Below, piece after piece: positions 1-7,596 of a stretch of 64,000 nucleotides of DNA; positions within the stretch are counted from its first letter, which is position 1; each line of letters begins with the position of its first letter. Under the pieces are notes generated by a model. The model searched no databases and was not told where the DNA came from. It saw only the letters and a list, made by a program, of their open reading frames with translations. The position numbers and the translations under genes were made by a program. Source of the DNA: Salinimicrobium catena. GTDB lineage: Bacteria > Bacteroidota > Bacteroidia > Flavobacteriales > Flavobacteriaceae. Location of the stretch: the NCBI RefSeq assembly GCF_900102915.1, contig NZ_FNGG01000008.1, forward strand, positions 34,185 to 98,184, written 5' to 3'.

Positions 1-31
1 AAAGGTGGCATTTCTTTTCTATAGTTTAAAA

Positions 32-2884
32 TTACTTACTCAGGTACATTTTTCTCCTGGAGTATAATTCGTAGAACTCATCATCTTTAAGATCGTCGAT
101 GAACAGAATACTTTCTCCCGTACTCTTCATTTCAGGTCCCAGCTGCTTGTTCACATGCGGAAACTTATTGAAAGAGAACACCGGCTGCTTGATGGCATAA
201 CCATCTAGCTTGCTGCTGTATTCAAAGTCGGTCACCTTATTCTCCCCAAGCATCACTTTGGTAGCATAGTTCACATACGGCTGTCCGTAAGCTTTCGCAA
301 TAAAAGGCACTGTTCGGGAAGCACGCGGATTGGCTTCGATGATATACACCTTATCGTCTTTAATGGCGAACTGGATGTTGATTAAACCTACCGTATTAAG
401 TGCCAGAGCGATCTTTTTGGTATGATCTTTTATTTGCTGCATCACAAGGTCTCCCAGGTTGAATGGAGGCAGGGTCGCGTTCGAGTCTCCGGAATGAATT
501 CCGCAAGGCTCAATATGCTCCATGATCCCGATGATCTGTACATTCTCCCCGTCACAGATGGCATCTGCTTCCGCTTCAATGGCACCGTCAAGATAATGGT
601 CTAGAAGGAGCTTATTATTGGGGATCTTTCGCAGAAGATCGATCACGGTATCTTCCAGATCCTTTTTATTGATCACGATCTTCATTCCCTGTCCTCCAAG
701 AACGTAAGAAGGTCTCACAAGGATAGGGAAATCCAGTTTATCGGCAAGCGCAAGGGCTTCATCAGCAGTTTCAGCCACCCCGAATTCAGGATAAGGTATG
801 TCGTTTTTCTGAAGCAATTCAGAGAAAGAACCACGGTCTTCGGCAAGATCCAGAGACTGATAACTGGTACCCATGATCTTTATTCCGTAGCGATCCAGTT
901 TCTCGGCAAGCTTCAGAGCGGTTTGTCCACCCAGCTGTACGATCACCCCCTCGGGCTTCTCATGACGAATGATGTCATAGATATGCTCCCAAAATACGGG
1001 TTCGAAATATAATTTATCAGCCACATCAAAATCGGTAGAAACCGTCTCGGGGTTACAGTTGATCATGATGGTTTCATACCCACATTCCGAAGCAGCTAGC
1101 ACCCCGTGCACACAGCAGTAGTCAAACTCGATTCCCTGCCCTATACGGTTTGGTCCTGACCCCAGCACCACGATCTTTTTCTTATCGGAAACTGTACTGT
1201 CATTTTCTACATATTTCTTCCCGTCTTTTGTCTCGATCTCGGCTTCAAAAGTGGAATAATAATAAGGAGTTTCAGCTTTAAATTCGGCCGCACAGGTATC
1301 CACCAGCTTGTAGACTCTGTTTATCCCCAGATCACTGCGTTTATTGTAAACCTGGCTTTCAAGACAACCCACCATAAAAGCGATCTGCCTGTCGGCAAAA
1401 CCTTTTTGCTTGGCCTCTAAAAGCAGGTCTTTTGGAAGGGTATCGATCTTATATTTACTGATCTCTATCTCAAGCGCGTGCAGTTCTTCATATTGCTTGA
1501 GGAACCACATATCAATTTTAGTGATCTCATGGATTCGGTTGAGGGTGATCCCCATTTGTATCGCATCATAGATCACAAAAACACGGTCCCAACTCGGATT
1601 CTTCAGCTTTTCGATGATCTGGTCGTAGTTAGTGTAACCCTTTCCGTCTGCTCCCAATCCGTTTCTTTTGATCTCGAGAGACTGAGTTGCTTTATGCAAA
1701 GCTTCCTGGAACGAGCGTCCAATTCCCATCACCTCCCCTACAGATTTCATTTGAAGGCCAAGAGTCCTGTCGCTTCCTTCGAACTTATCAAAATTCCAGC
1801 GTGGGATCTTCACGATCACATAATCCAGCGACGGTTCAAATAAAGCTGAAGTAGATTTGGTGATCTGGTTATCAAGTTCGTCAAGGGTATAACCAATCGC
1901 TAGCTTAGCAGCGATCTTGGCAATAGGATATCCTGTAGCTTTAGAAGCCAGGGCCGAAGACCTAGACACCCTTGGGTTGATCTCCACGGCTATGATATCT
2001 TCTTTTTCATCTGGGCTAACCGCGAACTGCACGTTACATCCACCTGCAAAATCTCCAATGCTCCTCATCATTTTGATCGCCAGGTCACGCATTCTTTGGA
2101 AGGTCACGTCACTAAGGGTCATGGCCGGTGCCACCGTAATGGAATCCCCGGTGTGGATCCCCATAGGATCCATATTCTCAATTGAACAAATGATCACCAC
2201 ATTATCATTTTTGTCCCTTAATAATTCCAGCTCATATTCTTTCCAGCCTAAAAGAGCCTTATCTATCATTACCTCGTGGATAGGAGAAACTTCCAGTCCA
2301 TAAGTCAGCATTTCATCAAACTGGTCCTCATTATGCACAAAGGAAGCTCCTGAACCTCCTAAGGTAAAGGACGCCCTAATTACCAGCGGGAATCCGAATT
2401 CCTGCGCGATCTCTTTTCCTTCAAGGTAAGAAGTAGCAGTACTGGCCGGTGCTACAGGCACCCCGATCCTGCTCATAAGTTGTTTGAACTTCTCCCTGTC
2501 TTCAGTAATATTGATCGCATCAATGTCAACCCCAATGATCTTCACTCCAAAATCTTCCCAAATGCCTTTTTCATCGGCTTCGATACAGAGGTTCAAAGCG
2601 GTTTGTCCACCCATGGTGGGCAGCACGGCATCTATCTGCGGATGCTCTTTGAGTATCTGGATAATTGATTTTGTGTTCAGCGGTTTCAGGTAAACATGAT
2701 CGGCCATAGAAGGGTCGGTCATGATGGTGGCCGGATTGGAATTGATAAGGATGGTCTCGATTCCATCCTCTCTCAACGACCGCAGGGCCTGGGTTCCGGA
2801 ATAGTCAAATTCACAGGCCTGTCCTATGATAATTGGACCCGAACCTATGATCAATATGCTTTTAAGTTCTTTATTCTTAGGCAT
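32..2884 (-). CDS. carB: Carbamoyl-phosphate synthase large subunit, short form without MGS domain
   Basis: 950 residues. It makes carbamoyl phosphate from bicarbonate, glutamine-derived ammonia and two ATP for arginine and pyrimidine synthesis. The two homologous halves are visible: the N-terminal one opens with IIGSGPIIIGQACEFDYSG, the second near residue 560 with VLGSGPNRIGQGIEFDYCC. Each carries an ATP-grasp domain. The E. coli protein is about 1073 residues and ends with an MGS-like allosteric domain binding UMP, IMP and ornithine. Here the protein stops just after the second oligomerisation/ATP-grasp unit (ending YSRRKMYLSK), so that regulatory domain is absent. I recall this short form as common in Bacteroidota. 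No carA is adjacent. It lies 104 bp downstream of rpmH on the same strand, separated by a terminator. Confidence 0.96.
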   Translation of the reverse strand: MPKNKELKSILIIGSGPIIIGQACEFDYSGTQALRSLREDGIETILINSNPATIMTDPSMADHVYLKPLNTKSIIQILKEHPQIDAVLPTMGGQTALNLCIEADEKGIWEDFGVKIIGVDIDAINITEDREKFKQLMSRIGVPVAPASTATSYLEGKEIAQEFGFPLVIRASFTLGGSGASFVHNEDQFDEMLTYGLEVSPIHEVMIDKALLGWKEYELELLRDKNDNVVIICSIENMDPMGIHTGDSITVAPAMTLSDVTFQRMRDLAIKMMRSIGDFAGGCNVQFAVSPDEKEDIIAVEINPRVSRSSALASKATGYPIAKIAAKLAIGYTLDELDNQITKSTSALFEPSLDYVIVKIPRWNFDKFEGSDRTLGLQMKSVGEVMGIGRSFQEALHKATQSLEIKRNGLGADGKGYTNYDQIIEKLKNPSWDRVFVIYDAIQMGITLNRIHEITKIDMWFLKQYEELHALEIEISKYKIDTLPKDLLLEAKQKGFADRQIAFMVGCLESQVYNKRSDLGINRVYKLVDTCAAEFKAETPYYYSTFEAEIETKDGKKYVENDSTVSDKKKIVVLGSGPNRIGQGIEFDYCCVHGVLAASECGYETIMINCNPETVSTDFDVADKLYFEPVFWEHIYDIIRHEKPEGVIVQLGGQTALKLAEKLDRYGIKIMGTSYQSLDLAEDRGSFSELLQKNDIPYPEFGVAETADEALALADKLDFPILVRPSYVLGGQGMKIVINKKDLEDTVIDLLRKIPNNKLLLDHYLDGAIEAEADAICDGENVQIIGIMEHIEPCGIHSGDSNATLPPFNLGDLVMQQIKDHTKKIALALNTVGLINIQFAIKDDKVYIIEANPRASRTVPFIAKAYGQPYVNYATKVMLGENKVTDFEYSSKLDGYAIKQPVFSFNKFPHVNKQLGPEMKSTGESILFIDDLKDDEFYELYSRRKMYLSK

Positions 2885-2930
2885 TTATTTTGTTTTGTGG
2901 TGTTTGTAAAAGTATGAAGCTAAAGGGTAT

Positions 2931-2963
2931 AAAAAAAGGCGTTACTAAAAAAAGTAACACCTT
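2931..2963 (-). terminator. Rho-independent terminator after rpmH
   Basis: Read leftward, a 10-bp stem (AAGGTGTTAC with GTAACGCCTT, one G-U pair) is followed by a run of seven T. It sits 25 bases past the rpmH stop and before carB. Confidence 0.85.
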
Positions 2964-2988
2964 AATATTTTCGAAGACTAATTATCAT

Positions 2989-3147
2989 TTAGTGCTTGTG
3001 CCTGTTCTCTGAAGAAACCGATAATTTCTTTCTTCCTTTTGCTCTTCTACGAGCAAGCACCTTTCTCCCGTTAACACTTGCCATACGCTCTCTGAAACCG
3101 TGCTTATTTTTTCTTTTCCTCTTTGATGGTTGAAACGTTCTTTTCAT
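2989..3147 (-). CDS. rpmH: 50S ribosomal protein L34
   Basis: A 52-residue, very basic protein starting [20 protein letters not shown] and containing [19 protein letters not shown], the L34 signature. L34 is a small component of the large ribosomal subunit that packs into 23S rRNA. Length fits the family. The gene has its own promoter (3218-3248) and terminator (2931-2963), so it is probably a single-gene transcript. It is not next to dnaA or rnpA here, unlike the classical origin-proximal arrangement; carB is the downstream neighbour. Confidence 0.97.
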   Translation of the reverse strand: MKRTFQPSKRKRKNKHGFRERMASVNGRKVLARRRAKGRKKLSVSSENRHKH

Positions 3148-3217
3148 GATAATTATCTTTAATCTTCTTTGAAATCGCTTGTAAAATCGTTCTAAGACCT
3201 CTCCTTAAAACTGCGGG

Positions 3218-3248
3218 CAAATATACAAAGAGTTTTTACTTGCACAAA
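3218..3248 (-). promoter_or_regulatory. Bacteroidota-type promoter for rpmH
   Basis: On the minus strand a -33 box TTTG (3245-3248) and a -7 box TATATTTG (3218-3225) are separated by exactly 19 bp, matching the Bacteroidota consensus TTTG-N19-TAnnTTTG. It lies about 70 bp upstream of the rpmH start. Confidence 0.8.
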
Positions 3249-3281
3249 CCCTAATTGCAAATAATTTTCAATTGTTTTTCT

Positions 3282-3289
3282 TACCTTTG
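3282..3289 (+). promoter_or_regulatory. Probable -7 promoter box (TACCTTTG)
   Basis: TACCTTTG lies 22 bp before the chosen ATG at 3312 and fits TAnnTTTG. A well-spaced -33 TTTG is not visible; the nearest TTG is 24 bp upstream. If it is real, translation cannot begin at the more upstream in-frame ATG at 3255. Confidence 0.6.
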
Positions 3290-3311
3290 CGCCCTTCAAA
3301 ACAATCATGAA

Positions 3312-3827
3312 ATGTTCAATAAAATTTACAAATTAATCATAGCCGGACTCCTTTTTGCCCTCGCGATCTGGCAATTTGTTGAAGGCAACATCGGCAACGG
3401 AATTTTTTTGCTGCTCCTAGTAGGGATCTTCATTTTCCTATACTATAAGAATGAAATGATCCTCATGGCTTTCTTAAGGCTGAGAAAACAGGATTTTGAA
3501 GGAGCTAAAAAATGGCTCGACAAGATAAAAGATCCCGAAAAAGCTTTGGTACAGAAACAACAGGGGTACTACTGGTACCTTCACGGACTAATGGTTTCAC
3601 AAACAAATATCACCCAGGCTGAAAAGTTCTTTAAACGCGCGGTAAAATTAGGACTTTCCATGAGCCAGGATCTGGCCATGGCCAAGTTGAACTTAGCGGG
3701 TATTGCCCTGACCAAACGCAGAAAAAGAGAAGCTCAATTACTACTTCAGGAAGCAAAGAAGCTGGACAAACACAATATGCTGGACGATCAGATCAAAATG
3801 ATGAAACAGCAAATGAAAAAGATCTAA
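3312..3827 (+). CDS. Small membrane protein with TPR-like cytoplasmic part
   Basis: About 171 residues from the ATG at 3312. The frame opens at 3255, but that start lies upstream of the -7 box at 3282, so 3312 is preferred. Two hydrophobic segments occur at the N-terminus (roughly residues 7-22 and 28-44, IYKLIIAGLLFALAIW and NGIFLLLLVGIFIFLYY). They are followed by a basic helical region with TPR-like spacing (KKWLDKIKDPEKALVQKQQG, then AEKFFKRAVKLGL, then AKLNLAGIALTKRRKREAQL). Such proteins are usually protein-protein scaffolds, but I do not recognise a specific function. It faces rpmH divergently and converges on the lytic transglycosylase gene, with a shared terminator between them. Confidence 0.8.
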   Translation: MFNKIYKLIIAGLLFALAIWQFVEGNIGNGIFLLLLVGIFIFLYYKNEMILMAFLRLRKQDFEGAKKWLDKIKDPEKALVQKQQGYYWYLHGLMVSQTNITQAEKFFKRAVKLGLSMSQDLAMAKLNLAGIALTKRRKREAQLLLQEAKKLDKHNMLDDQIKMMKQQMKKI

Positions 3828-3845
3828 AGATTTTAGATCTGAAAC

Positions 3846-3876
3846 AAAAAAGGAGCCCTCAACAGGCTCCTTTTTT
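3846..3876. terminator. Bidirectional terminator between convergent genes
   Basis: A stem AGGAGCC/GGCTCCT with a 7-base loop has A5 on the left and T6 on the right. It can serve both the rightward membrane-protein gene and the leftward transglycosylase gene. Confidence 0.85.
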
Positions 3877-3896
3877 GTTTTAATGTATGCCTCCAC

Positions 3897-4877
3897 TTAT
3901 TCTGCCGCTGAATCATCAACAGGAGAATAATATCCTTTTTCGGGCAACTCGATCAAATATTCCTTGCGGGACTTATTGTTCAAATGCGTTTCGCGCAGCC
4001 ACGGATTGTGGATCTTCAGGATCTTATAGTTGATGTCAAAGTCCTGAGCGAATTTGGCAAAATCGGTCACCGCCGTATCTACTTTCACTTTATAGGAAGG
4101 CACATCTTTGTAAAGATCTTTCTGCCTGAAGTTGAAACCGTATTTTTCCGGATTGCTCATGATCTCCTTTAAAGCCAGAATCCTGAACACATATCTACCT
4201 GTCTCTTCTCCCAACAGCAGATCGTAATATCCATCAACATCCTGCCTTTCCCGTTGCTTGTCCACTCCGTAATTTCCCGCATTATATGCGGCCGCGGCAA
4301 GCGTCCAGCTGCCGAAACGTTCTTTGGATTTTTTCAGATATTCGGCTGCGACCCGAGTTGATTTCTCGATATTATAACGTTCATCAACATTGTCATTTAT
4401 TTCCAGCCCGTATTCCTTTCCGGTAGATTCCATGATCTGCCAAAATCCTCTTGCCCCGGCAGGAGAAACCGCGTTGGTAAGTCCGCTTTCGATAACTGCG
4501 AGGTATTTGAAATCATCGGGTACTCCGGCTTCAGCCAAAATCGGCTCGATCACCGGAAAATATTTATTCGCTCGTTTCAAAAGAAGAAGGGTGTTCGACT
4601 GCCAGTAGGTATTCACAAGCAGTTCCCTGTCCATACGCTCGTAAATATCGGGCATTTCAATGGGCACAGGCTCACCTGCAAAATCCAGATCTTCGGGCAT
4701 TGGCAGCGCGTACACGTTATAATCATTGATCATCTTCTTCTCCTGGTTCTCATCACTGGGCGCATCCTGCACAGCATTGATCCCTAACACGCAAACTACC
4801 ACCAGGCTGGCGCCGATAAGTATATTCCTCAAATCCATCTTCAATTTTTTATTAGTTTCTAAATTCTTCTTTTCCAA
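3897..4877 (-). CDS. Membrane-anchored lytic transglycosylase, MltD/Slt-like
   Basis: 326 residues. It cleaves the MurNAc-GlcNAc bond of peptidoglycan with formation of 1,6-anhydroMurNAc in the periplasm. A TM or signal-anchor segment lies at about residues 18-35 (ILIGASLVVVCVLGI). The transglycosylase domain (about 105-240) has the catalytic Glu near residue 130 in YLAVIESGL, then SPAGARGFWQIM and the AAYNAGNYGV motif. MltD proteins normally carry C-terminal LysM repeats; none is recognisable here. The start at 4877 overlaps the upstream hydrolase gene by 26 bp. An in-frame ATG at 4838 (MDLRNILIG) avoids the overlap and is a reasonable alternative. Probably co-transcribed with the hydrolase. 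Confidence 0.9.
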   Translation of the reverse strand: MEKKNLETNKKLKMDLRNILIGASLVVVCVLGINAVQDAPSDENQEKKMINDYNVYALPMPEDLDFAGEPVPIEMPDIYERMDRELLVNTYWQSNTLLLLKRANKYFPVIEPILAEAGVPDDFKYLAVIESGLTNAVSPAGARGFWQIMESTGKEYGLEINDNVDERYNIEKSTRVAAEYLKKSKERFGSWTLAAAAYNAGNYGVDKQRERQDVDGYYDLLLGEETGRYVFRILALKEIMSNPEKYGFNFRQKDLYKDVPSYKVKVDTAVTDFAKFAQDFDINYKILKIHNPWLRETHLNNKSRKEYLIELPEKGYYSPVDDSAAE

Positions 4878-5550
4878 TTAACTTTCCTGTTTCTATGATT
4901 TCCTCCAGGTGCTCATTGAACCACCTGAACCTGTTAATAATCATCACATGGGTGCCGCCGGGGACTGTTATACAGCCCTTAATGTATTTGTATGGAAAGA
5001 TAAGATCCTTATCTCCATGAATATGAACCACGCCGGGCGTAGGCTCTGGTTGATCCCAGCACACCATTCTTTCAATCGCCCAATCCAGATACCGGGTATC
5101 TGTAATAGACATGTATTTCTTATAAAGCTTGAGGCGTTTTTTCATGAACTCCCCATAAGCGATCGTTTCAAAAGCGTCCAAATGTCCGGCCAGGGAGGTG
5201 GGAAGCACCTTAAAAAGCTTAGTGCACCTTGCCAGGCGCATTCGCCGTGGCAGTTCCTTTTCAGATTTAACACTTGAAATGATGATCACCCTTTTAACCT
5301 GCATGAATCGGGCCATTTCCTGCACAATCACCCCGCCAAATGAAACTCCTATCAATACAGGTTCTTCATGTTTCACCCTTTCACACATCCGCAGAGAATA
5401 ATCTTTCAGGCTTTCCTTTGGCTTCGGAAGCAGCCAGTCAAGCCAGTGTATTTCATATTTTTCTTCCGGAAGTTGGATCCTTTCAAAGATCGTTGGATTG
5501 GCTGCCAGACCGGGCATGCAATAAACGTGAATAATGGGGGCTTTCTTCAT
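4852..5550 (-). CDS. Alpha/beta hydrolase
   Basis: 232 residues with the alpha/beta hydrolase fold. The nucleophile elbow is GVSFGG (Ser near residue 70), a GDKD motif supplies a candidate Asp near residue 180, and GGTHVMI gives the His near residue 202. There is no signal peptide, so it should be cytoplasmic. The N-terminus (IIHVYCMPGLAANPTIF) contains the oxyanion region. The substrate cannot be read from the sequence. Its 3' end overlaps the start of the lytic transglycosylase gene, suggesting translational coupling, but a link to cell-wall metabolism is only inference. Confidence 0.88.
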   Translation of the reverse strand: MKKAPIIHVYCMPGLAANPTIFERIQLPEEKYEIHWLDWLLPKPKESLKDYSLRMCERVKHEEPVLIGVSFGGVIVQEMARFMQVKRVIIISSVKSEKELPRRMRLARCTKLFKVLPTSLAGHLDAFETIAYGEFMKKRLKLYKKYMSITDTRYLDWAIERMVCWDQPEPTPGVVHIHGDKDLIFPYKYIKGCITVPGGTHVMIINRFRWFNEHLEEIIETGKLIGKEEFRN

Positions 5551-5759
5551 TTTTTACAGCTCCTTCAGCTGAAAATTCGTACAAAAAGGTTAACTTTATG
5601 GTCAAATTTAAAGGAAATTCACCGTTTGCGGTAAATTTTAAGATAATTTTTCTCTTCGACGTTTCCGGCTTTTTTAAGAGCTTCGGAAGATTTTATAAAA
5701 AAAGCCGATTATTCTGGCTGATTTTTTGATATGTACTAAGTAACAAATACTTACATCAC

Positions 5760-6059
5760 ATGAAAACTGAATTATCTATCACAGACAATGAGTTCTTACG
5801 CCAGTTTGAAAGTGAAATTGAAGGAGAGCTAGCAAAGATCGAATATTCTTCCCAGGACCGTAAAATCTTCCTTACCAAATTGGTGATGAGCGACACCCTA
5901 AAAGAAAAGGGCTACCTGGAACCTTTCATTACAAAAGTTCTTGACGAAATAAGGGCAAGAGAAACCAGAGTAATGCCCACCAGCCCGGCGGTCGCAAGAT
6001 TTATGAGAAAATACCGCCGCAAGTACAAAGACCTGTTACCGGTGGGAATAAATATCTAA
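5760..6059 (+). CDS. Small conserved protein, possibly a YidJ-type GNAT acetyltransferase
   Basis: 99 residues, acidic N-terminal half and basic C-terminal tail. The pattern EGELAKIEY, then IFLTKLVM, then EPFITKVLDEIR and RVMPTSPAVARFMRKY resembles the short, single-domain GNAT proteins related to E. coli YidJ, which end in a V-x-P-x-x-P-x-V segment. The acetyl-CoA binding Q/R-x-x-G-x-A loop is not intact (KEKGYLEP instead), so catalysis is doubtful. The gene is convergent with mtaB and overlaps its stop codon by 4 bp. A small dyad AAGTA-N5-TACTT (5738-5752) lies just upstream of the ATG. Confidence 0.72.
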   Translation: MKTELSITDNEFLRQFESEIEGELAKIEYSSQDRKIFLTKLVMSDTLKEKGYLEPFITKVLDEIRARETRVMPTSPAVARFMRKYRRKYKDLLPVGINI

Positions 6060-7390
6060 GCTAAGGCCGGCTCCTCTATAAATTCGAACCGCACCAGCCC
6101 GTCGTCGTCTATCTTTTGAAGTTCAACCTGGTGAAGGGTATTCACCAACCCGGGATTCCATGGAGTTTTCACTTTTACATAATTCTCAGTAAACCCGTGA
6201 ATGTAGCCTTCTTTATTTTCACCTTCGAACAACACTGTTTTCACAGAGCCTAGTTGGGACTCATAGAAGGCCCTTCTTTTCTTAGCCGAAAGTCCGCGTA
6301 ACATTTTACTGCGTTTCTTCCTTACTTTAGCAGGGACCACACCATCCATTTCTGCAGCAATAGTGTTCTCCCTTTCAGAATAGGTGAACACGTGCAGGTA
6401 AGAAATCTCCAACTCATTCAGGAAGTTATAGGTTTCGAGAAAATGTTCATCTGTCTCGCCGGGAAAACCTACTATCACGTCAACCCCAATGCAGGCATCG
6501 GGCATGACCTCTTTAATACGGGTTACCCTGTCCACATACAATTCTCTCATGTAACGTCTGCGCATCGCCTTCAAGACTTCATTGCTCCCGCTCTGTAGCG
6601 GAATGTGGAAATGAGGCACAAAAGCCTTGCTGCTCGCTACGAAATCTATGGTCTCATTTTTCAGCAGATTCGGTTCAATAGAAGATATCCTGAGACGTTC
6701 AATCCCTTCAACTTTATCCAGCGCTTTCACCAGGTCTAGAAAAGTATGCTCGTGCTTTTTGTTCCCGAATTCTCCTTTTCCGTAGTCTCCAATGTTCACC
6801 CCAGTTAGCACTATCTCCTTGATATTCTTTTCCGAGATCTTTTTCGCGTTCTCAAGCACGTTCTCTAGGGTATCGCTCCGGGAAATACCTCGCGCCAATG
6901 GAATCGTACAATAAGTGCACTTATAATCGCAACCATCTTGCACCTTCAGGAATGCACGCGTACGATCGCCAAAAGAATAGGAACCTACGTAAAAATCTGC
7001 TTCCTGGATCTCGCAGGAATGGATCTCTCCAAAATCATTTTTGGTAAGGTCGTTCAGGTAATTAGTGATCTTGAACTTTTCAGTCGCACCCAAAACAAGA
7101 TCAACCCCGTCAACCGCAGCCAACTCTTCCGGCTTAAGCTGAGCATAGCATCCCACCGCGATCACAAAAGCGTTCTCATTCACCTTCTGCGCCTGTTTCA
7201 CAATGGTCTTAAAACGCTTATCAGCATTATCGGTTACCGAGCAGGTATTGATGACGTATATATCTGCAGCTTCGGAAAAATCCACCCTTTGAAAACCTTC
7301 ATCCTTGAAACTTCTCGCGATGGTCGAAGTTTCTGAAAAATTCAGTTTACAGCCAAGGGTATAAAATGCTACTTTTTTAGGGTTTTCCAT
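6056..7390 (-). CDS. mtaB: tRNA t6A37 methylthiotransferase
   Basis: 444 residues; a radical-SAM methylthiotransferase converting t6A to ms2t6A at position 37 of tRNAs decoding ANN codons. The N-terminal UPF0004 domain has the three cluster cysteines (Cys14 in TLGCKLNF, Cys50 in INTCSVT, Cys81 in VGCYAQ). The radical-SAM core has the CxxxCxxC motif at 154-161 (CDYKCTYC). A C-terminal TRAM-like segment follows after residue 370. TLGCKLNFSET favours MtaB over MiaB or RimO. It converges on the small GNAT-like gene with a 4-bp overlap. A TATCTTTG box at 7468-7475 probably drives it. Confidence 0.95.
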   Translation of the reverse strand: MENPKKVAFYTLGCKLNFSETSTIARSFKDEGFQRVDFSEAADIYVINTCSVTDNADKRFKTIVKQAQKVNENAFVIAVGCYAQLKPEELAAVDGVDLVLGATEKFKITNYLNDLTKNDFGEIHSCEIQEADFYVGSYSFGDRTRAFLKVQDGCDYKCTYCTIPLARGISRSDTLENVLENAKKISEKNIKEIVLTGVNIGDYGKGEFGNKKHEHTFLDLVKALDKVEGIERLRISSIEPNLLKNETIDFVASSKAFVPHFHIPLQSGSNEVLKAMRRRYMRELYVDRVTRIKEVMPDACIGVDVIVGFPGETDEHFLETYNFLNELEISYLHVFTYSERENTIAAEMDGVVPAKVRKKRSKMLRGLSAKKRRAFYESQLGSVKTVLFEGENKEGYIHGFTENYVKVKTPWNPGLVNTLHQVELQKIDDDGLVRFEFIEEPALA

Positions 7391-7467
7391 GATCCTTTGT
7401 TCCGGAAGCTAACACTCCCATTTTCAATGATTTATATGCCTTTTAGAAATTAAGCTTTTAAGGCCCG

Positions 7468-7475
7468 CAAAGATA
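7468..7475 (-). promoter_or_regulatory. Probable -7 promoter box for mtaB (TATCTTTG)
   Basis: On the minus strand TATCTTTG lies 77 bp upstream of the mtaB start, in AT-rich DNA. No good -33 box is seen. Confidence 0.55.
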
Positions 7476-7528
7476 CCAACTATTATTCGTTTTCTAAAAC
7501 CTGAATAATTCCATGATCTTCAAATAAG

Positions 7529-7558
7529 AAAAAGCCCCGAAAACATCATTTTCGAGGC
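7529..7558 (-). terminator. Terminator of the GlmU-like gene
   Basis: Leftward-read stem GCCTCGAAAA/TTTTCGGGGC (one U-G pair, loop of 5) followed by a T5 tract. It lies 38 bp past the stop codon, beyond the 7-bp repeat array. Confidence 0.8.
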
Positions 7559-7561
7559 CTC

Positions 7562-7596
7562 TTGATCATTGATCACTGATCATTGTTAATTGTATT
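7562..7596. repeat. Degenerate 7-bp tandem array without a gene (consensus TTGATCA)
   Basis: Five consecutive heptads in strict 7-bp register. The first two are identical (TTGATCA), the third differs by one base, and the last two keep the TTG start. Read in the direction of the GlmU-like gene the array starts immediately after the stop codon, the same placement seen for the arrays bounding the two four-helix-bundle genes at 30.9 and 32.6 kb. No such gene is present here. Confidence 0.75.

Noticed and set aside
5638..5752. AAAAAAAGCC/GGCTGATTTTTT stretch considered as a terminator
   Set aside because: Only four G-C-rich pairs and a mismatch-prone stem; neither neighbouring gene ends nearby in the right orientation.
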